From: Ifrita kowaldi
Lineage: Eukaryota > Chordata > Aves > Passeriformes > Cinclosomatidae
Length of the DNA: 64,000 bases
Assembly: GCA_013398055.1 (NCBI GenBank)
Contig: VZRS01003968.1
Span: forward strand, 492,585-556,584
Direction: 5' to 3'
In this document: piece by piece, positions 12,731 through 25,620 of the stretch
Numbering within the stretch: the stretch's first letter is position 1
How the letters are laid out: the number at the start of each line of letters is the position of its first letter
Translations under genes and position numbers: made by a program
The notes under the pieces: model-generated
The model's input: only the letters and a program-made list of their open reading frames with translations
Database searches by the model: none
Told to the model about the DNA's origin: nothing

Positions 12731-15700
12731 GCTTGAGAAGGTATCAAAATTCAGTATTAGTATGAATATCTGAGTAGGCACTGGTATACAAACAAGCAAA
12801 ACTTGGGTGTTGTTGCATTTAAAAGATAATATTGCAGCAATTTTGATGATGCCCTCAAGAGAATTCAAGTGCAGAAGTATGAGATGCTGATTTTAAATGA
12901 ATTTCACTTATTTTGTTTCAATTGCACTTCTGTTATTTTAACTGCATTTATTGAAATGTTACCAAGTAAAGTTCCAAAAGTGCTGAAGACAGTGGTACCG
13001 TAGTTGGTAACATATTACATCTTATTTTTTTGGCAGATTTAATTGCAGTGGAAGTTTCCCATATAGATTGTTGCTGTGCTTAATGAACTGTGCTGCGGAG
13101 AGTTTTTCTTGAACTATGCACTGCTGTTGTTAAGGGAGATCGAAAATAGTTGTCAGTTCTCAATCAAAATTGCCCTCATGTTAATAAGCACAACTGTGTG
13201 TGCAGTTTAATTGTGTTTGCTATCAGAGTGCCTAGCAGCGTAGGTCACAATCAATGTCAAGAAACTGACAACATTAATTGTGGAGATAATTTGTGTCAAA
13301 CCTTAATTAACAACTTCTATAAAGATAAAGGCAACAAATACTACTTTTCGTTTTTGCTTCTACTGGGTTGTGATTCCGCATACCCTTACACTGATGGTGG
13401 TTGCTTTGTATGTAACAAGATGAATGTGTTGATTGAGTAATAAAAAGAGGGATTGTGTAATACTTACCTGTCTCCATGGCAGATAATTTTGTAAATTTAT
13501 TTATGTTCTAATAATAATTTATCTTCTCTGATACCATATGATACCTGAAAGATAACTGACTTACTTCCAAGATTTGGTATTGGAGGAGAGTTGTGGCAAT
13601 GTTATTTATAGGAATTACTTACTTTTGTAAAAAGAAGCCTTGACCAGATACATACCATTTTTTTTTCAGCTAGGTTATGGTCTAAGTGAAAGACAAAGAT
13701 CTCCTCAGTTCCCTTCGATACTGGATTGTGAAGCTTTTTTATTGATGCAGATACTAGTCACATCATACAAGAAAGTGGTTTTTATATACAACCTTAGACC
13801 CTTTTTTTTCTTGAAAAGTGTCCACAAGTTGAAAATTGCATCATTATGTTCAACTGCCCGTTTTCTGTCTCCAATGCTACGTCTCTAGTGCTACATGGTT
13901 AACAAACAACAGCTTTACTAATTGTTGGTCCAGCAAAAATCCACGTAGGACTGCAAAAATGCTGTTGTTCAGGTAGCTGGAGCCATGTTAAGTATTCAGC
14001 CCTATTCCTGCAACTCCATGGTGTAGATGATAATGCTCTGCAGAAGCTAATATGCAATTTCTGTGAAAGAGTCGTGGCAGCTGTAGTCCTATTGTCGTTT
14101 ACCAGGTTTGGGACAGTTCTGCATGAAGAAATCTTAGAAATCTGGTGGTACCTCTAACAGCAGTTAAGTTTGGTGGAAGATTTTTAGGTTTTTTTATTGC
14201 TATGTGTTCTATTTGCTGCCTGTGAGCTACTATGCATAGTTACTGTGTGCTGTTGGACTTCCTCAAGAGGTGTTTCTCTTTTAGTGGCTTGAGTTCTAGC
14301 AGTGAATTCACAAAATGTCAAAAAAAAAATTAAAAGAGAATGGCAGCGTGTCATTTTTCACTTGGTGGCACACAATTACATCTTGTGTCACAGAATGTCA
14401 GTAGATCGGATTCAGTCTCTTTACACAGTGCTGAGTTAAAACATACATAGAAAGGGTTCAAAAAGAGCACTTTTGGTGAAACCCAGATGCTCTACATCAG
14501 AATATATTTTTGTCTTTTTTGTGGTCCAGGCATAAAGCCTGTGACTTGGGAAAGGATTTCTAGTTTCTTCACTCCAAGTGTGTTTTATTTGCTATGGTTT
14601 TGGCAATTTTTGACATCAGAGAAGTTCTTTCATAATTTCCCCATAGCTGTAGTGATACACTATACTGCTGAGATGTGCTCTTGCATTTGGATTTAGGTAC
14701 ATTTTCACCAGGAAAATTAGCAGAGTGGGTACTTCTAGGACCGTTGAGCATTCTGAAATATTAAAAACTAAGACATTTTCCTGACATTCCTATTAAAGAA
14801 AAGAGCCTGCAGATTTTCAGGAACATAATATTTTTTAAAAAATCCTTTTTTACACTGGAGGTAAGGTAAAAAACTCCCCTAATTTAATTTTGTAAAATGG
14901 CATCTTGGCATTTCAAGCTATTTCAGGACTTCTTCCAGTGTTGCATGCGTGCATGACTGTAGGCCGCGGTGTTTCTTACATTCAAATAAACATGCTGACA
15001 AGAAATGGTGCCTGTGGAAAGACCAGTTTTGCAGAATAAGGGGTTAGACATCAGAACTAGAGAGCAGCAACATAGAAATGAAAACTAGTACAGTAGAGGT
15101 ACATACCTGTCAGAACTAAGAGAGGAAAGTGAAGAAAAGGGAAGAGGTAGGAAACATAAAGGAGCCGACTGCTGGTATTTGAAGACGAGAACAAAAATTA
15201 ATTGCAACAGATGCTATAAAGCAGCTACTATTCAGGATATCTTCATAGCAAAGACCTGGGTTTTTTACCATTTATTGTCCCTAAGTTCTCACCTCATATC
15301 ATTTAAATCAGTATCTGAAGGTGTATTGGATCGTAAGAAATTTTTTGGCTAAGAAAGAGAATGATTTAAATATTTACAGGAATTTGTCAGCATTTTTGTT
15401 CTCTGTTTAGATGTAATCTTACAGATTTCAATGTTTTACCTTTAGAAGTTGTGTCTTGTGTTGCTCTAAGTTTGAAGATTTTGTCTCACCACAAGTCAAA
15501 TAATAAATTAATTTTGATTTGTTGTAACAGAAATAAAGGGAAAAAGAATAATTAATTAAAATGACATTTCATACTTTCAAAACTGTTTCTCCATTTATCT
15601 CTCCTCTCCTGTTGTTGCAGTAGTTGGATCTTTTTTCCTTCTCCTTTCTGACATAGTAGAATTCGGGAGTGAACAGGAGCTGTACACAAAACTGTGCCCA

Positions 15701-16202
15701 AGCATAAATCTCTCTTCTGTTAGTCCTTTCTGCCTGGACTCTTAATACATAGTAATTTACCTCCACCATGCAAAATTACAAATGCTTTCTCCTAAATGTC
15801 ACTGATTTTAATGTCTCAAAGGTGAGAATCCTGTTTTCATGACACCCTGTGATCATAGCATCAGGTACTGAATCATGATATTATTCTAGTTGATTGATGA
15901 GCTCATTTTGCAACAGAAGTCAAATTGGATTTTTAATTTATAATGGTGATAAAATATAATGTGTGATCTTGCTATTCCAATGCCATCAGATTTCAGTTTT
16001 AATATAAATTTCACTAGTAAAGTCTGTAAGTACTTTCCTGACCTTTTAGGGTTTTTGTAATAATGCTTTTTTTTGCAGGTGAATGATATCACTGGAAAAA
16101 CAAAGCAGTTCCTTCTTTTTAAATTTTGAAATCTTGATGTGACTTTTAAAAATTTATTTTTAGTGCTTGGATTAATTTAGTTAATTTTTTTGTCTGTTTC
16201 AG

Positions 16203-16348
16203 CACCACCAAAGTTTACAAGAACTCCCGTTGACCAGACAGGGGTTTCAGGAGGAGTCGCCTCATTCATCTGTCAAGCCACAGGAGATCCAAGACCTAAA
16301 ATTGTCTGGAATAAAAAAGGAAAGAAAGTCAGCAATCAGAGATTTGAG
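16203..16348 (+). CDS. PTPRD: PTPRD coding exon: N-terminal half of first Ig domain
   Basis: This internal exon of a LAR-family receptor tyrosine phosphatase encodes the start of the mature ectodomain and the first half of Ig1. It begins after a T-rich tract and the acceptor tgtttcag, and ends at gatttgag|gtatta, giving 146 nt. It enters in phase 1 (CA completes a codon begun upstream, expected Thr) and leaves in phase 0. The translation runs xPPKFTRTPVDQTGVSGG, then VASFICQATGDPRPKIVW, then NKKGKKVSNQRFE. The Cys of FICQ is the first Ig disulfide cysteine, and the Trp after KIV is the core Ig tryptophan. NKKGKKV is the lysine loop known in this family to bind heparan and chondroitin sulfate. 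DPRPKIVWNKKGKKVSNQRFE fits PTPRD; from family knowledge PTPRF and PTPRS differ here. The protein is a type I membrane phosphatase of neurons and synapses. The signal-peptide exon lies upstream, outside the window. Confidence 0.97.
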
Positions 16349-19300
16349 GTATTAGGTCCATTGTTCTGTTCCTCTGAAAAACATTTTATTCCAGCCTTGG
16401 TTTTAATCCCAGTATATGTGCTTTATTAATAGTGATTTAGCAAAATAGAATGGACTATCAGGGATAACTTGGTGGGAGCAGTCTCGGGAAGTTTTTAATT
16501 TTCAGAACTAGTTATGCATAGAACCATTAAAGAGAAAACTGCTGCTGCTGTTTTCTAAGCTAGCATGGTTGAACTGAGGAGCTTTGTGGTGCCTCTGTTC
16601 AGTTTGCTGTCTCATGAAGGAGCTGCTGGGGACATGAGTTGAGCAGTGATTGCTGTCTCCGAAAGCAAGCCACCTCCTTTTGTGACAAGGTGCATCGAGC
16701 AGTCCTAGTCTTTGACTGCTTCTGCTGCCACAGTTCCTTACCCCTGTTGAGGAAAGAGACAAAAGGGGCACTATAGTTCCTGCTGCTGAAGAGGGAAAGT
16801 AAAACTTGCTTGCTTTTGATTCTTTTCTTAACAATAAATTAGGAAAAGGTTTATAGAAAGATGTTTCTCTCCACAACCTTCAGTTAAAGGAAACAGTGAA
16901 AACAACCTGCTCAAAGGATTCTGGTTATGTGGGGGAAATAAGAAAATAGGAATTATTCCCCCTTGTAGTGGGAGGAATAATTAATGTCAGATACGGATTG
17001 ACCTTTAACATGAAGAAAAAACTCAGAAAATGGGGGAAAGCTTTTAGAAGAGATATCAAAACTGGCACTAAGAGTGTATAATTGTCTCTTAAATGTTTTC
17101 AGTGTTAAATAAGATACTTCTGTTTGCTTAAAAACAGCTGTGCTAAGGTAAATGATTTGTGTATAAAACAGTTATGACACGCATTTTATGAGCAAATGAT
17201 CTAATATATAGTTATTAACAACTGACTGAATATCTAAGTCCTGTGTATTAACTAGTGTTTGTGAAGATTGCTTGTCCTGGATTTCAGGTTAGATTTTTTT
17301 AGAAGAACTCATTCCTTCTATAAACGAGATTTATTTTAATTATTTTTGCTTCAAAAAATACCTAAAGGCATTGGAATTTGTTCATTAACCATTATAATTT
17401 TTGGCTTGTGTTTTTACTACAACATGAAAACTAATATCATGAATTTAAATATTTCCTCCTAGTGCCAAAAACTGCACTTTGCAGAGCATATGCACAGCTG
17501 CACTTGGCTAGAGGGATTAACATAGAATTTTTGTCAGAAATTCTACACAATTTTTCCTCTTTTGTTCACAGAACTTTCATTCGAAGTGAATTCTAAACAG
17601 AGAAAGATTGTGCATGTGTATGTTTACTGTGTGTTATTCGGCAATGTGTCATGATTTATTTCCTTACTATATGGCTTTCTAGGTACCTGTGTACCTGATT
17701 TTAGGGAGAATAAGCAAAAATAAAGGAGTTTTATTTCCATTAAAACTATTTGAAAGTAACTATCAAAAACACCTTAAAATGTTTTAAAAATGCCTTTAGT
17801 GGACTGTTGAACGAACGGTACAGCCAAGGAAGATGGAATGTATTTCAAACAAATAGATTACACTTGCCAAGTGTTTTATAATTTTTATCATGTCCACTGA
17901 GCAGAGCAGTTACAAAGTGTGGAGAGAAAATCATTATTTTAAGCAACTATTCTTCCTGTTCAAAGTAAGACCATTAATTCATGCCACAGAATCTCTAAAT
18001 AAGATCAGAACAGCAGTAGAAATTAGATTCAAAAAAGACATATGGAACTTTTGGAAAACAAGAAATGTCGGAGATTGTCAGCTGAACCAATAAGAGAATA
18101 ATTAGTTTGGTTTCTTTTCCTCTTCTTTCACAGTAATATTTTGTATATTTCTCTGAGTTACTTAATGATACAAGACATCAAAATGGTTTACCTGGACACC
18201 TGTCTTCATATAGTAAATACAGCTGGAAAGGACTCTAGTGGTCCATCTGATCCACATCCCAGGGATGCTGGGGGTTACTTTTTTATTACTCAATAAACTT
18301 GCACAGTCTCCTGCAGGGTTTCCTGAAACTTGTTATTATTTGTCTGCCATGTGAAACCAGAACTCTTTTGCTGGAACTTCATGTGCGTAGCAATTGGAGA
18401 ACAAATAATTTATTTCCTCTCTCTTGACTGCGTATATATATTTGATCACTATGGTCATTGAATGTTCTTGCTCACCAGCTAATTCTCGCAAGTTAGTGAG
18501 AATAGTAGTGAGAGCTAGGCATTGCTTCTGAAATTAAAATCTACGGTAAGACCTTGTGGGTCTTCTCTGTTAATCTTTCAGCTTTTATTTATATTGCAGA
18601 GATAGACTCTGAATCCTTTTTTTTCTCCTCTTCCTTCAAATTAATTAAAATAATAGAAATTATAAAAATATGCATTAAGTTGCTAAGAAGTCTTTTAAGA
18701 GGAACTTAAAAAGGAACAGAAAAGGGAAAAAAAAAAGTTAGAAATTACATCATTCTACTCTGTGTTCAAGACTGCTTTTATTAAAAAATCTCCATCTAAA
18801 AAAAAAATAAAATCTCATTCAGTAGATGGGGAAGAGTTAGGAATTAACTAGCTGTGATATGCAGGAAAGGGGAGAACTCATCACGTGAAAAATAAATCCC
18901 TTTTATGATATGTATTTTTGAGACATCAGACTTCATACTTAATCTCTGCAATATTGCCCACTCCAATCTGCTGCAGTTTTCATTGGCTGTCCAGATAAGT
19001 TTATTCAGCATTCAGGTTTAAACAATAGCAGTTATTCTTTTTTAAGTATATTTGTGAGTATTCAGATCCCGTGCTTGCATTTTTTGTTTATAAATTGTTA
19101 GTCTGACAGCTTAAAGACTGTGAAATGTTTCTCTCCTTCATAAATGTCAATTTATCAAGAATTCTAGTTATTCCCTTAATTGTGCTAACATCAGGTAGAT
19201 GTTTTGTGTTGTCTATATTTGTTTAAGGCAATGGCTTTACTGAAAGAACAAGAAAAAGTAATACATCCTGTGGGCTATCAAACAAATTTATTACCAAAAA

Positions 19301-20469
19301 ACCCCAGGGTTTTTATCTTACTTTCACCTCTCCCAATGCTAAGCAGAAACTGAGCAATTCCTGCAATGAAAACAGTAAGATACAGGGGATATTTATCATA
19401 ATTTCCAGCCCCAGACTTTATATCTCTCCTATTCTCAACATGTACAGAGATCTTGTGGGTTGCTTGTTTGTAAATTAGACAGAAAGAGACAAACAGATGT
19501 GCAGGTAGGCATATATGTAAATTGCTTTGTGCATGTATGTATAGATTATGGGCAGATATTAATTATTTTGTAGAGAAAAACAAAATAAAAAATTGACTGT
19601 CCTTTCTTTATAAGTGCCATTTACCTGGTGGTAATACTAACACCTCTCAGTGGTTTTTTTAATTTCTTTTTTAGAAAGTAGATTAACTAGATTACTGCTA
19701 TTAATTATTAAGAGAGCTTTCCCAGTACCTGCAGAGTGTTGCAGTACTCACCAATATTTTATGCAATTCTGACTGCAGGCAGAAGGAAATAAGATCTGTT
19801 CAGTGAATTTTCTCATATACAAGTTATTACTTCTTGTGCGAATATTGCAGTTTTAAAACTAAATCTTAGAAGTTTAGCCTTATTATTTAGTCTCTTAAAT
19901 GGTTGCTTTGTTGGATAAGTGGACTTACGTTCTGTGGGTTAAATACAGAGCTAAACTGAGTTCTCGTGTTTGGTTCAGAAATTGCAGACAGTTTTTAACT
20001 TTGGAGCCAAATGGGTGAGTGAGCTGCAGTCTGCGAGTAGAGAGGGAATATAGCTAGCAGCAATTAAAATGAATGTAAGCGGCACTTGAAGGTAGAGTAT
20101 TTTAGCTAAGAGAATGGAGAGGTATTGGTGGTGAACTTCAGAATCAGAGAGAATGAAGTTACAGACTTGTTTCTTACAGTCTTTGTTCACTGGGTTGTTT
20201 TGTTTTCTTTGGTCGTTTGTTTTTGTCCTGTATTTCTTGAAGCTGTATTAAAGTGGCCGCTGAATACTCACTGAACAGCAATGTATGTTCCAAAGTGTTG
20301 CCTCTTAAATCATTTTCCCATATCACTGGGATTTTTCATGGTATACGAATTTGAAAAGTGAACCTGTCTTTGGTGACTTGAATGCCAACAGACCACTGTT
20401 CATGAACAGATTAGCTGAGGGATAGGTATTTGTAACAACATCTGTGACAGCTTTTGTTTCCTTTTATAG
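16349..20469 (+). other. PTPRD phase-0 intron splitting the Ig1 domain
   Basis: A 4.1-kb intron between the two Ig1 exons, with donor gtatta (weak at +4 to +6) and acceptor ccttttatag. It contains a moderately GC-rich, CTG-containing stretch at 16540-16800 that I cannot classify, and a short possible CR1 relic at 18215-18285. No other feature is visible. Confidence 0.93.
18215..18285 (-). mobile_element. Possible CR1 3' end relic, antisense
   Basis: The string 'agctggaaaggactctagtg' followed by gtccatctgatccacatccc resembles the antisense of the CR1 3' terminus (ttggaagggaccttaaagatcatctagtcc). It is short and diverged. Confidence 0.4.
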
Positions 20470-20611
20470 GTAATAGAGTTTGATGATGGATCTGGATCAG
20501 TTCTCAGAATACAACCTCTCCGCACACCACGAGATGAAGCTATTTATGAATGCGTGGCTTCCAACAGTGTTGGCGAAATAAGTGTGTCCACAAGACTCAC
20601 TGTTTTACGTG
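20470..20611 (+). CDS. PTPRD: PTPRD coding exon: C-terminal half of first Ig domain
   Basis: This exon completes Ig1. The acceptor is ccttttatag and the donor is tttacgtg|gtaagt, a near-consensus site; the exon is 142 nt. It enters in phase 0 (GTA, Val) and exits in phase 1 (a single G, expected to start the Glu of the linker to Ig2). The translation is VIEFDDGSGSVLRIQPLRTP, then RDEAIYECVASNSVGEISVS, then TRLTVLR. The Cys of YECVA is the second Ig disulfide cysteine, and D-x-A-x-Y-x-C is the standard F-strand motif of I-set Ig domains. The two exons total 288 nt (96 codons) with matching phase-1 outer ends, so they behave as one movable Ig module. From memory human PTPRD has VASNNVGEIS here; the Asn-to-Ser change is conservative. 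The next exon (Ig2) is not in the following 43 kb as far as I can read. Confidence 0.97.
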
Positions 20612-22514
20612 GTAAGTTCTTTCTAAACATAACTAATTTACTTCATAGCACTCAAAGTACTACACTGTTGTAAAATAGAGGATTCTCTCTGGCAAAGTTA
20701 AATACAGTTCTTTACAAGCAGACCTTGCTATAGTCCTGATGCTGTTCATTATAAACATCTTTACATAATACTTGACTATTACGTTTGTGACTTTTGACCA
20801 TAAAATGGTAATGTGGGGTATGACAGATCAGAGTGAAGAAAAGAAGTGAGAAGTAAGTGAAACAGGAGTGCCACACACAACAGGTTGTTATATCAATTAC
20901 TACTCAAGACAAGCACTTTATGAATGCATTTGATTCACATTTTAGTGTGCTGCCCTGAGTAGCTTAGCTTTGTTCAATCAGCATTTACACAGAAATTTGC
21001 TCAACTAACAGTGACCTTGAAAAGTTGCATGAATGGTTTTTAGATGAGGTTAAGCTGCTGCAAAATTTCCCCCACAAGACACAATCATAAAAAAGGTGAA
21101 GGCTTCTTCCACATCAAATATGTGTCACCTGAGCTGTATTACTTCAGTAAGAAGTTTTTGGAAACAGTAAAGGAAAAATTCATTTTTTCTACTCAGGGGT
21201 GAGGATATTAATGTACTGCCAAGTCTACTGTCTAGATAATACTCAGGGGAGAAAATACTAGTAGTCAAACGACCTGAACATTTTATTTTGTCACCTGTAC
21301 GTGAATAGACACTGGATTTGGAGACACTTCATGAAATATCACACTCTTCAGTTTGCAGGCCTGGTTTTATGACTGGAGATTACTGTCTTGTATTTTGATA
21401 TTACATGGCATTACAAGGTTTGCAAAATTACTAGGTGCCTGTTTATAGGAACTGAAGATGATTAAACAGCTTTACACAATTTAGAGGAAAATTTGTGGAA
21501 TGCATAATTGCAATATGTTTTTTTCTTAATCCTCTATCCTAAGCAATATAGGGCAACAAGAAGGTTTCTTTTCTCCTGTTATTCTCTGAAGTTGGATTTT
21601 TACTAGAAAAAAAAAATTCAGTAATTTTATTAGCTATTTTAATCATTACAGACAGTCCTGACATTAACATTGGAGACAACTAGTAACGCTATGTGCATAT
21701 ATATCAAATAATAACTCTAATGACATACATATTTTTTTCCTTAGAGGAAGTCTGATGTAAGCAAACCTTTTCAATATTGAAAGTTCTTATCTCTAATGCC
21801 ATGATTGTTCCTTATATTATCTTTTAAAAATTCTTCCCAGTCTAGCTAATAGAAATGGGAATATTGATAGATTGATGTTTTAACAGCACCATGGACCCAT
21901 TCGTAACTCGTAAGATAAGGTTTTCCCTTTATTAACTGATAGGAGCCGTTTTCATGTACAGCTTCCACATTGTTGAACATAAAATGACATTTTTATATGC
22001 CATTAAAAGTTTTGCAAATTAAAGGGAGATGGGGAAGAGGAGCAGGGAAAAGCAAAAAACCATGTGAAAACTCAGGTGGAAACAGTATTCTTTGTCTTCG
22101 TAGTTTCTTGAAATGTGTTTACATGACTACTGGTCATGAAATGTGCATGCATGTGTTTTGAAAGAGAGTGCTCTAAACCAAAGTTCTCATTTTGGGTTTT
22201 GTAGAGAAGTAGCAGCCCTCGTATCTCTCTACCAAGAACCACAGCAGTTGAAAAAGGCAGAGGGGATGTCTGCGTGTCAAAACTGACAGACTGTGCAATG
22301 TGATCTGTTTCTTTGCTAGTCCCATTGATTATTTAATCAATTTCTTGTAAGGCATATGTAGCTTTGCTGCCTATTTTTTGCTCTATAGTAAGAGCAGTAA
22401 AAGTGGCTCAGTGCCTACGTCAGACAATGCTACTATTGTATTGTATTTTAAAAGTAATACATAATGATATGCATATGCAAATAACTAATGAACAAAACAT
22501 TATTGGTTATGAAG

Positions 22515-22536
22515 TTAAAATTTAAATAAATTTTAA
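22515..22536. repeat. AT-only perfect hairpin
   Basis: Ten-base arms ttaaaattta and taaattttaa separated by aa, inside a longer TTAA-rich stretch. Such palindromes arise easily in AT-rich DNA. Confidence 0.85.
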
Positions 22537-24064
22537 TTTTAATTAATTTTTTTAAATTAAAACCAATGACATATAAAGATTGAGCGTTGTATCCAACCAT
22601 AATACATATGGCTTTTGCAACTGCTGAAATATATTTGCCCCAGGAGTAGATTTATGGATTTAATCTGAAACTGGGAATGCACGAGAACTCACGAACATAC
22701 TGTGACTGTGGATTTAGATAAAGGAGTAATGTCAGAGAAAGCAAGGAGCCTGCAGAGAAACAGGGCATTATAAGGAAGTTTTGGTGGAGTTAAAATTTCG
22801 AATTGCTAAAAGTACAATGGTTTGCTGTTTTACTTCCCAAGACACGGCATAATTCAGTGCTAAGGGCATTAGCCTGGAAGATAATTCTATTATTGCAAAA
22901 CCTCTGCTTTGCAAACTTACACAAATCTTCACCTTGTACAGTCTGCGACAGTAGCATTGTGGGAAGACGCTCCATTGATGGTGCCTTTTTGGGAAAGAGT
23001 GCCTCTGTGCCTCACTTAGCTGCCGTAGGAATAAATATATGTTATAGATGTGGACAGGAATTAACTAGATTTAATGAAAATTAGATTGAGTTGGATCTGT
23101 GGTTGCTTATGCTTTACTCATCCCTGTGGTATGTATGTGACTCTGGATTGCAGAAGATGCCTATATAACTTTCATGTGTTCTTCTTACTGTTCTGCAATG
23201 GTTCTATCACAGACCCAGCTTGGCATTTGTGCCTCTTGCAAGATGTTACCCAGAGGAGGAAGTCAGAGTTTATTTACAATTCAACCCACAAGTATTGCAA
23301 CCCTGATATGGAATACTGTGAAATCAGGGTAATTCCAGGAGCAGAAGTGTCTATCTATATTCATTTTGTTTGATTGTTTGTTTCACAAATCCCAGTTTAC
23401 CTGCTCCAGGTCATTTCCACAGCGCAGAGCAGCAACATTTTTGCTGGTATGTCTGTACCTTTACCGCTAAATTTGTCAGTTTTTCTATCTGTGGCAGGGT
23501 AGTGTAACTGTAGTTCCATGCATTACAGATATCACCATGTTTTGTTAGGTTCCTCTACTGTGACCAATTCATAGTATTTGGGCATCAAAGAACTATGAAT
23601 ATAAATAAATTTTTAGCTTCTAGGTTTTAGAAGTTTACAGTGTGAGAAGGAAGAAGAGCAGAAAAGGCATCTACAAATGATAACATTTCAAGGCCTTACC
23701 AAAGACAAAATACTGGATCATTTTTTCTGTTACTAGAGTAAATCAGGAAACATTCCAGGCTAAACTTGCACTTGTTAGGCTGAATATTGTGAGAGTCTGG
23801 ACCAAGAATGAATGTCTGAGATAATTGGAAACTGCTTTTTATTTTCTGCATATAAAGAAGTTGGCTGCTTTCCAGGACAGATTCACCCATATGAAAACAT
23901 TGAATTTGAAGGGAAACAAGGCTTGAAAAGAGAAGTCTGGAAGTTGCCTTTCAGACGAGAGGAGTCCATGCTATTTATTTTGGAGCTCTTTGTTTTGAAA
24001 GTTTGTGTTGAGAACCGTATGAGTGGAGCAGTGCTTTGATTCTTTTATTTATCAGTGCTTAATG

Positions 24065-24675
24065 CACATGCCTTTCTGGCCAAGAAGGCCAGTGGTGTCC
24101 TGGGGTGCATCAGGAAGAGCATTGTCAGCAGGTCGAGGGAGGTGATCCTGCCCCTCTACTCAGCCCTGTAAGGCCACATCCAGAGTGCTGTGTCCAGCTC
24201 TCAGGACAAGAGAGACATGGAGCTGCTGCAGCAAGTCCAAAAAAGGTCTACAAAGATGATGAGGGGGACTGGAGCATCTCTTGTGTGAGGAAAGGCTTAG
24301 GGAAATTGTCATGTTTCAGCCTGGAGAAGAGACAACTGAAAGGGAATCTTTTCAATGTCTAAAAGTGACTAAAAGGAAAGTGCAGAGAAGGCTCTTCTTG
24401 GTGGTGCCAAGCAAGAGGACAAGAGGCAACAGGAAGAAAAACTGATGCACAGGAAGTTCCATCTGAATATGAGGAAGAACTGCTTTACTGTGCAAGTTAA
24501 CTGCACTGCAACAGATTGCTCAGAGAGGTTGTGGAGTCTCCCTCACTGGGGATACTCAAGAACTGTCTGGATGCAATCCTGAGCTCAGTGCTCTCAGCTG
24601 ACCCTGCTTGAGCAGGAAGGCTGGACCAGATGATCCCACTGTGGTCCCTTTCAACCCTGCCTATTCTGTGATCCA
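24065..24675 (+). mobile_element. CR1 LINE 3' fragment
   Basis: A sense-oriented, 5'-truncated CR1. It starts in the end of ORF2 ('tggccaagaaggccagtgg', gtgatcctgcccctctactc), continues through cagcctggagaagag, and ends with ggaccagatgatccc...ctattctgtgatcc. Several indels break every frame. Confidence 0.93.
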
Positions 24676-25552
24676 TGTATAAGCAACAAAAAGCAATAAA
24701 GTGTAGGATCGTCCTATATTCCACAGACATTAGAGATGAAATAGCTTCCCTTTTATTGTCCATTCATTTAATGTGAAAGCCGCCTAAATCTGTTTTTAGG
24801 TCTCGCAAATGGTGGATATTAAACATTTTCCGTGGCTGTAGAACAAGGGTTCTAGTGTCATATACAAATCCATAAATTGTTCTGGAAGGAGGAAATAAGT
24901 GCTTCCATCTAGTAAATAAATCATCAACAATTCTATTCAGTTAATTTTCAGGAATCCCACTTTCCATTTTTAAAATTTTTTTATTGTTATTCCTTTATAA
25001 AATTTTGTCAAGACTGTGAGGGCATCAAGAAACCTTAGCTTCAGCTGCTACTAAGGTATATGACTGAAGCTCAGAAGTGTGCAGGTTTTAAGTAAGGATG
25101 TGGAGCACAATACCTAAGTATATTCTAATGTTGCTCCTGTTTGCCCTGTTTTCCTTGTTGTCTAGAAAGTAAAGAGAGAGACTACAACAGGGCGTTTATG
25201 TGGAAGGCAGTTTGTTTGTCTTGACCCACAATTTTCTCTTTCCTTTGTTGATTATGTTGATTCTCTGCTTTACAAAAATACTGACGTACAGTGTTGGTGT
25301 ACCGCAGGCAGTATGTAAGGCTGAAAGAAGTAAAATTTTTGTGGCAAGTGCCTAGGCTAGTTATTCGTTTTTATATTACTAAAAACTAATTGATTCAATG
25401 TCAAACATTCACTGCTGCATAAAATGAAATTTAGAAAAAGGGAAGTATTTACTGTACAGTGTTTACCTGTCCATTTTTACACACAGATATTGAGGTAATT
25501 ATGAGAGATTATTTTTATTAGACTCTCAGAAGTGCACAACATTTCCGCATTA

Positions 25553-25620
25553 AAACAAAAAGCAACACCAAAATGAAACAAAATCGACCAACCAAACAAA
25601 AAAGACCCCAAAACAATTCC
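25553..25620. repeat. A/C-rich low-complexity tract
   Basis: An irregular run of aaac/caaaa/ccaa units, almost free of G and T. Confidence 0.75.

Larger units (their letters stand above)
1..16202 (+). other. PTPRD intron upstream of Ig1 (3' part)
   Basis: This is AT-rich intronic sequence ending in the Ig1 acceptor. I find no coding exon and no sequence resembling the PTPRD signal-peptide exon. It holds a CR1 3' end at 680-974, a MIR-type SINE relic at about 6110-6240, a short TG run at 9653-9666, a G/T-rich low-complexity tract at 11160-11233, an unclassified GC-richer island with T17 at 12550-12730, and a long AT-rich open frame at 13150-13440. Otherwise I see no recognisable element. Strand and intron status are inferred from the exon at 16203. 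Confidence 0.85.

Noticed and set aside
16508..16876. 122-codon open frame on the - strand inside the Ig1 intron
   Set aside because: No recognisable domain, Ser-rich low-complexity translation, no splice context; likely chance in CTG-rich intron.
18215..18285. Full CR1 element
   Set aside because: Only about 70 bp resemble the antisense 3' terminus; kept as a low-confidence relic only.
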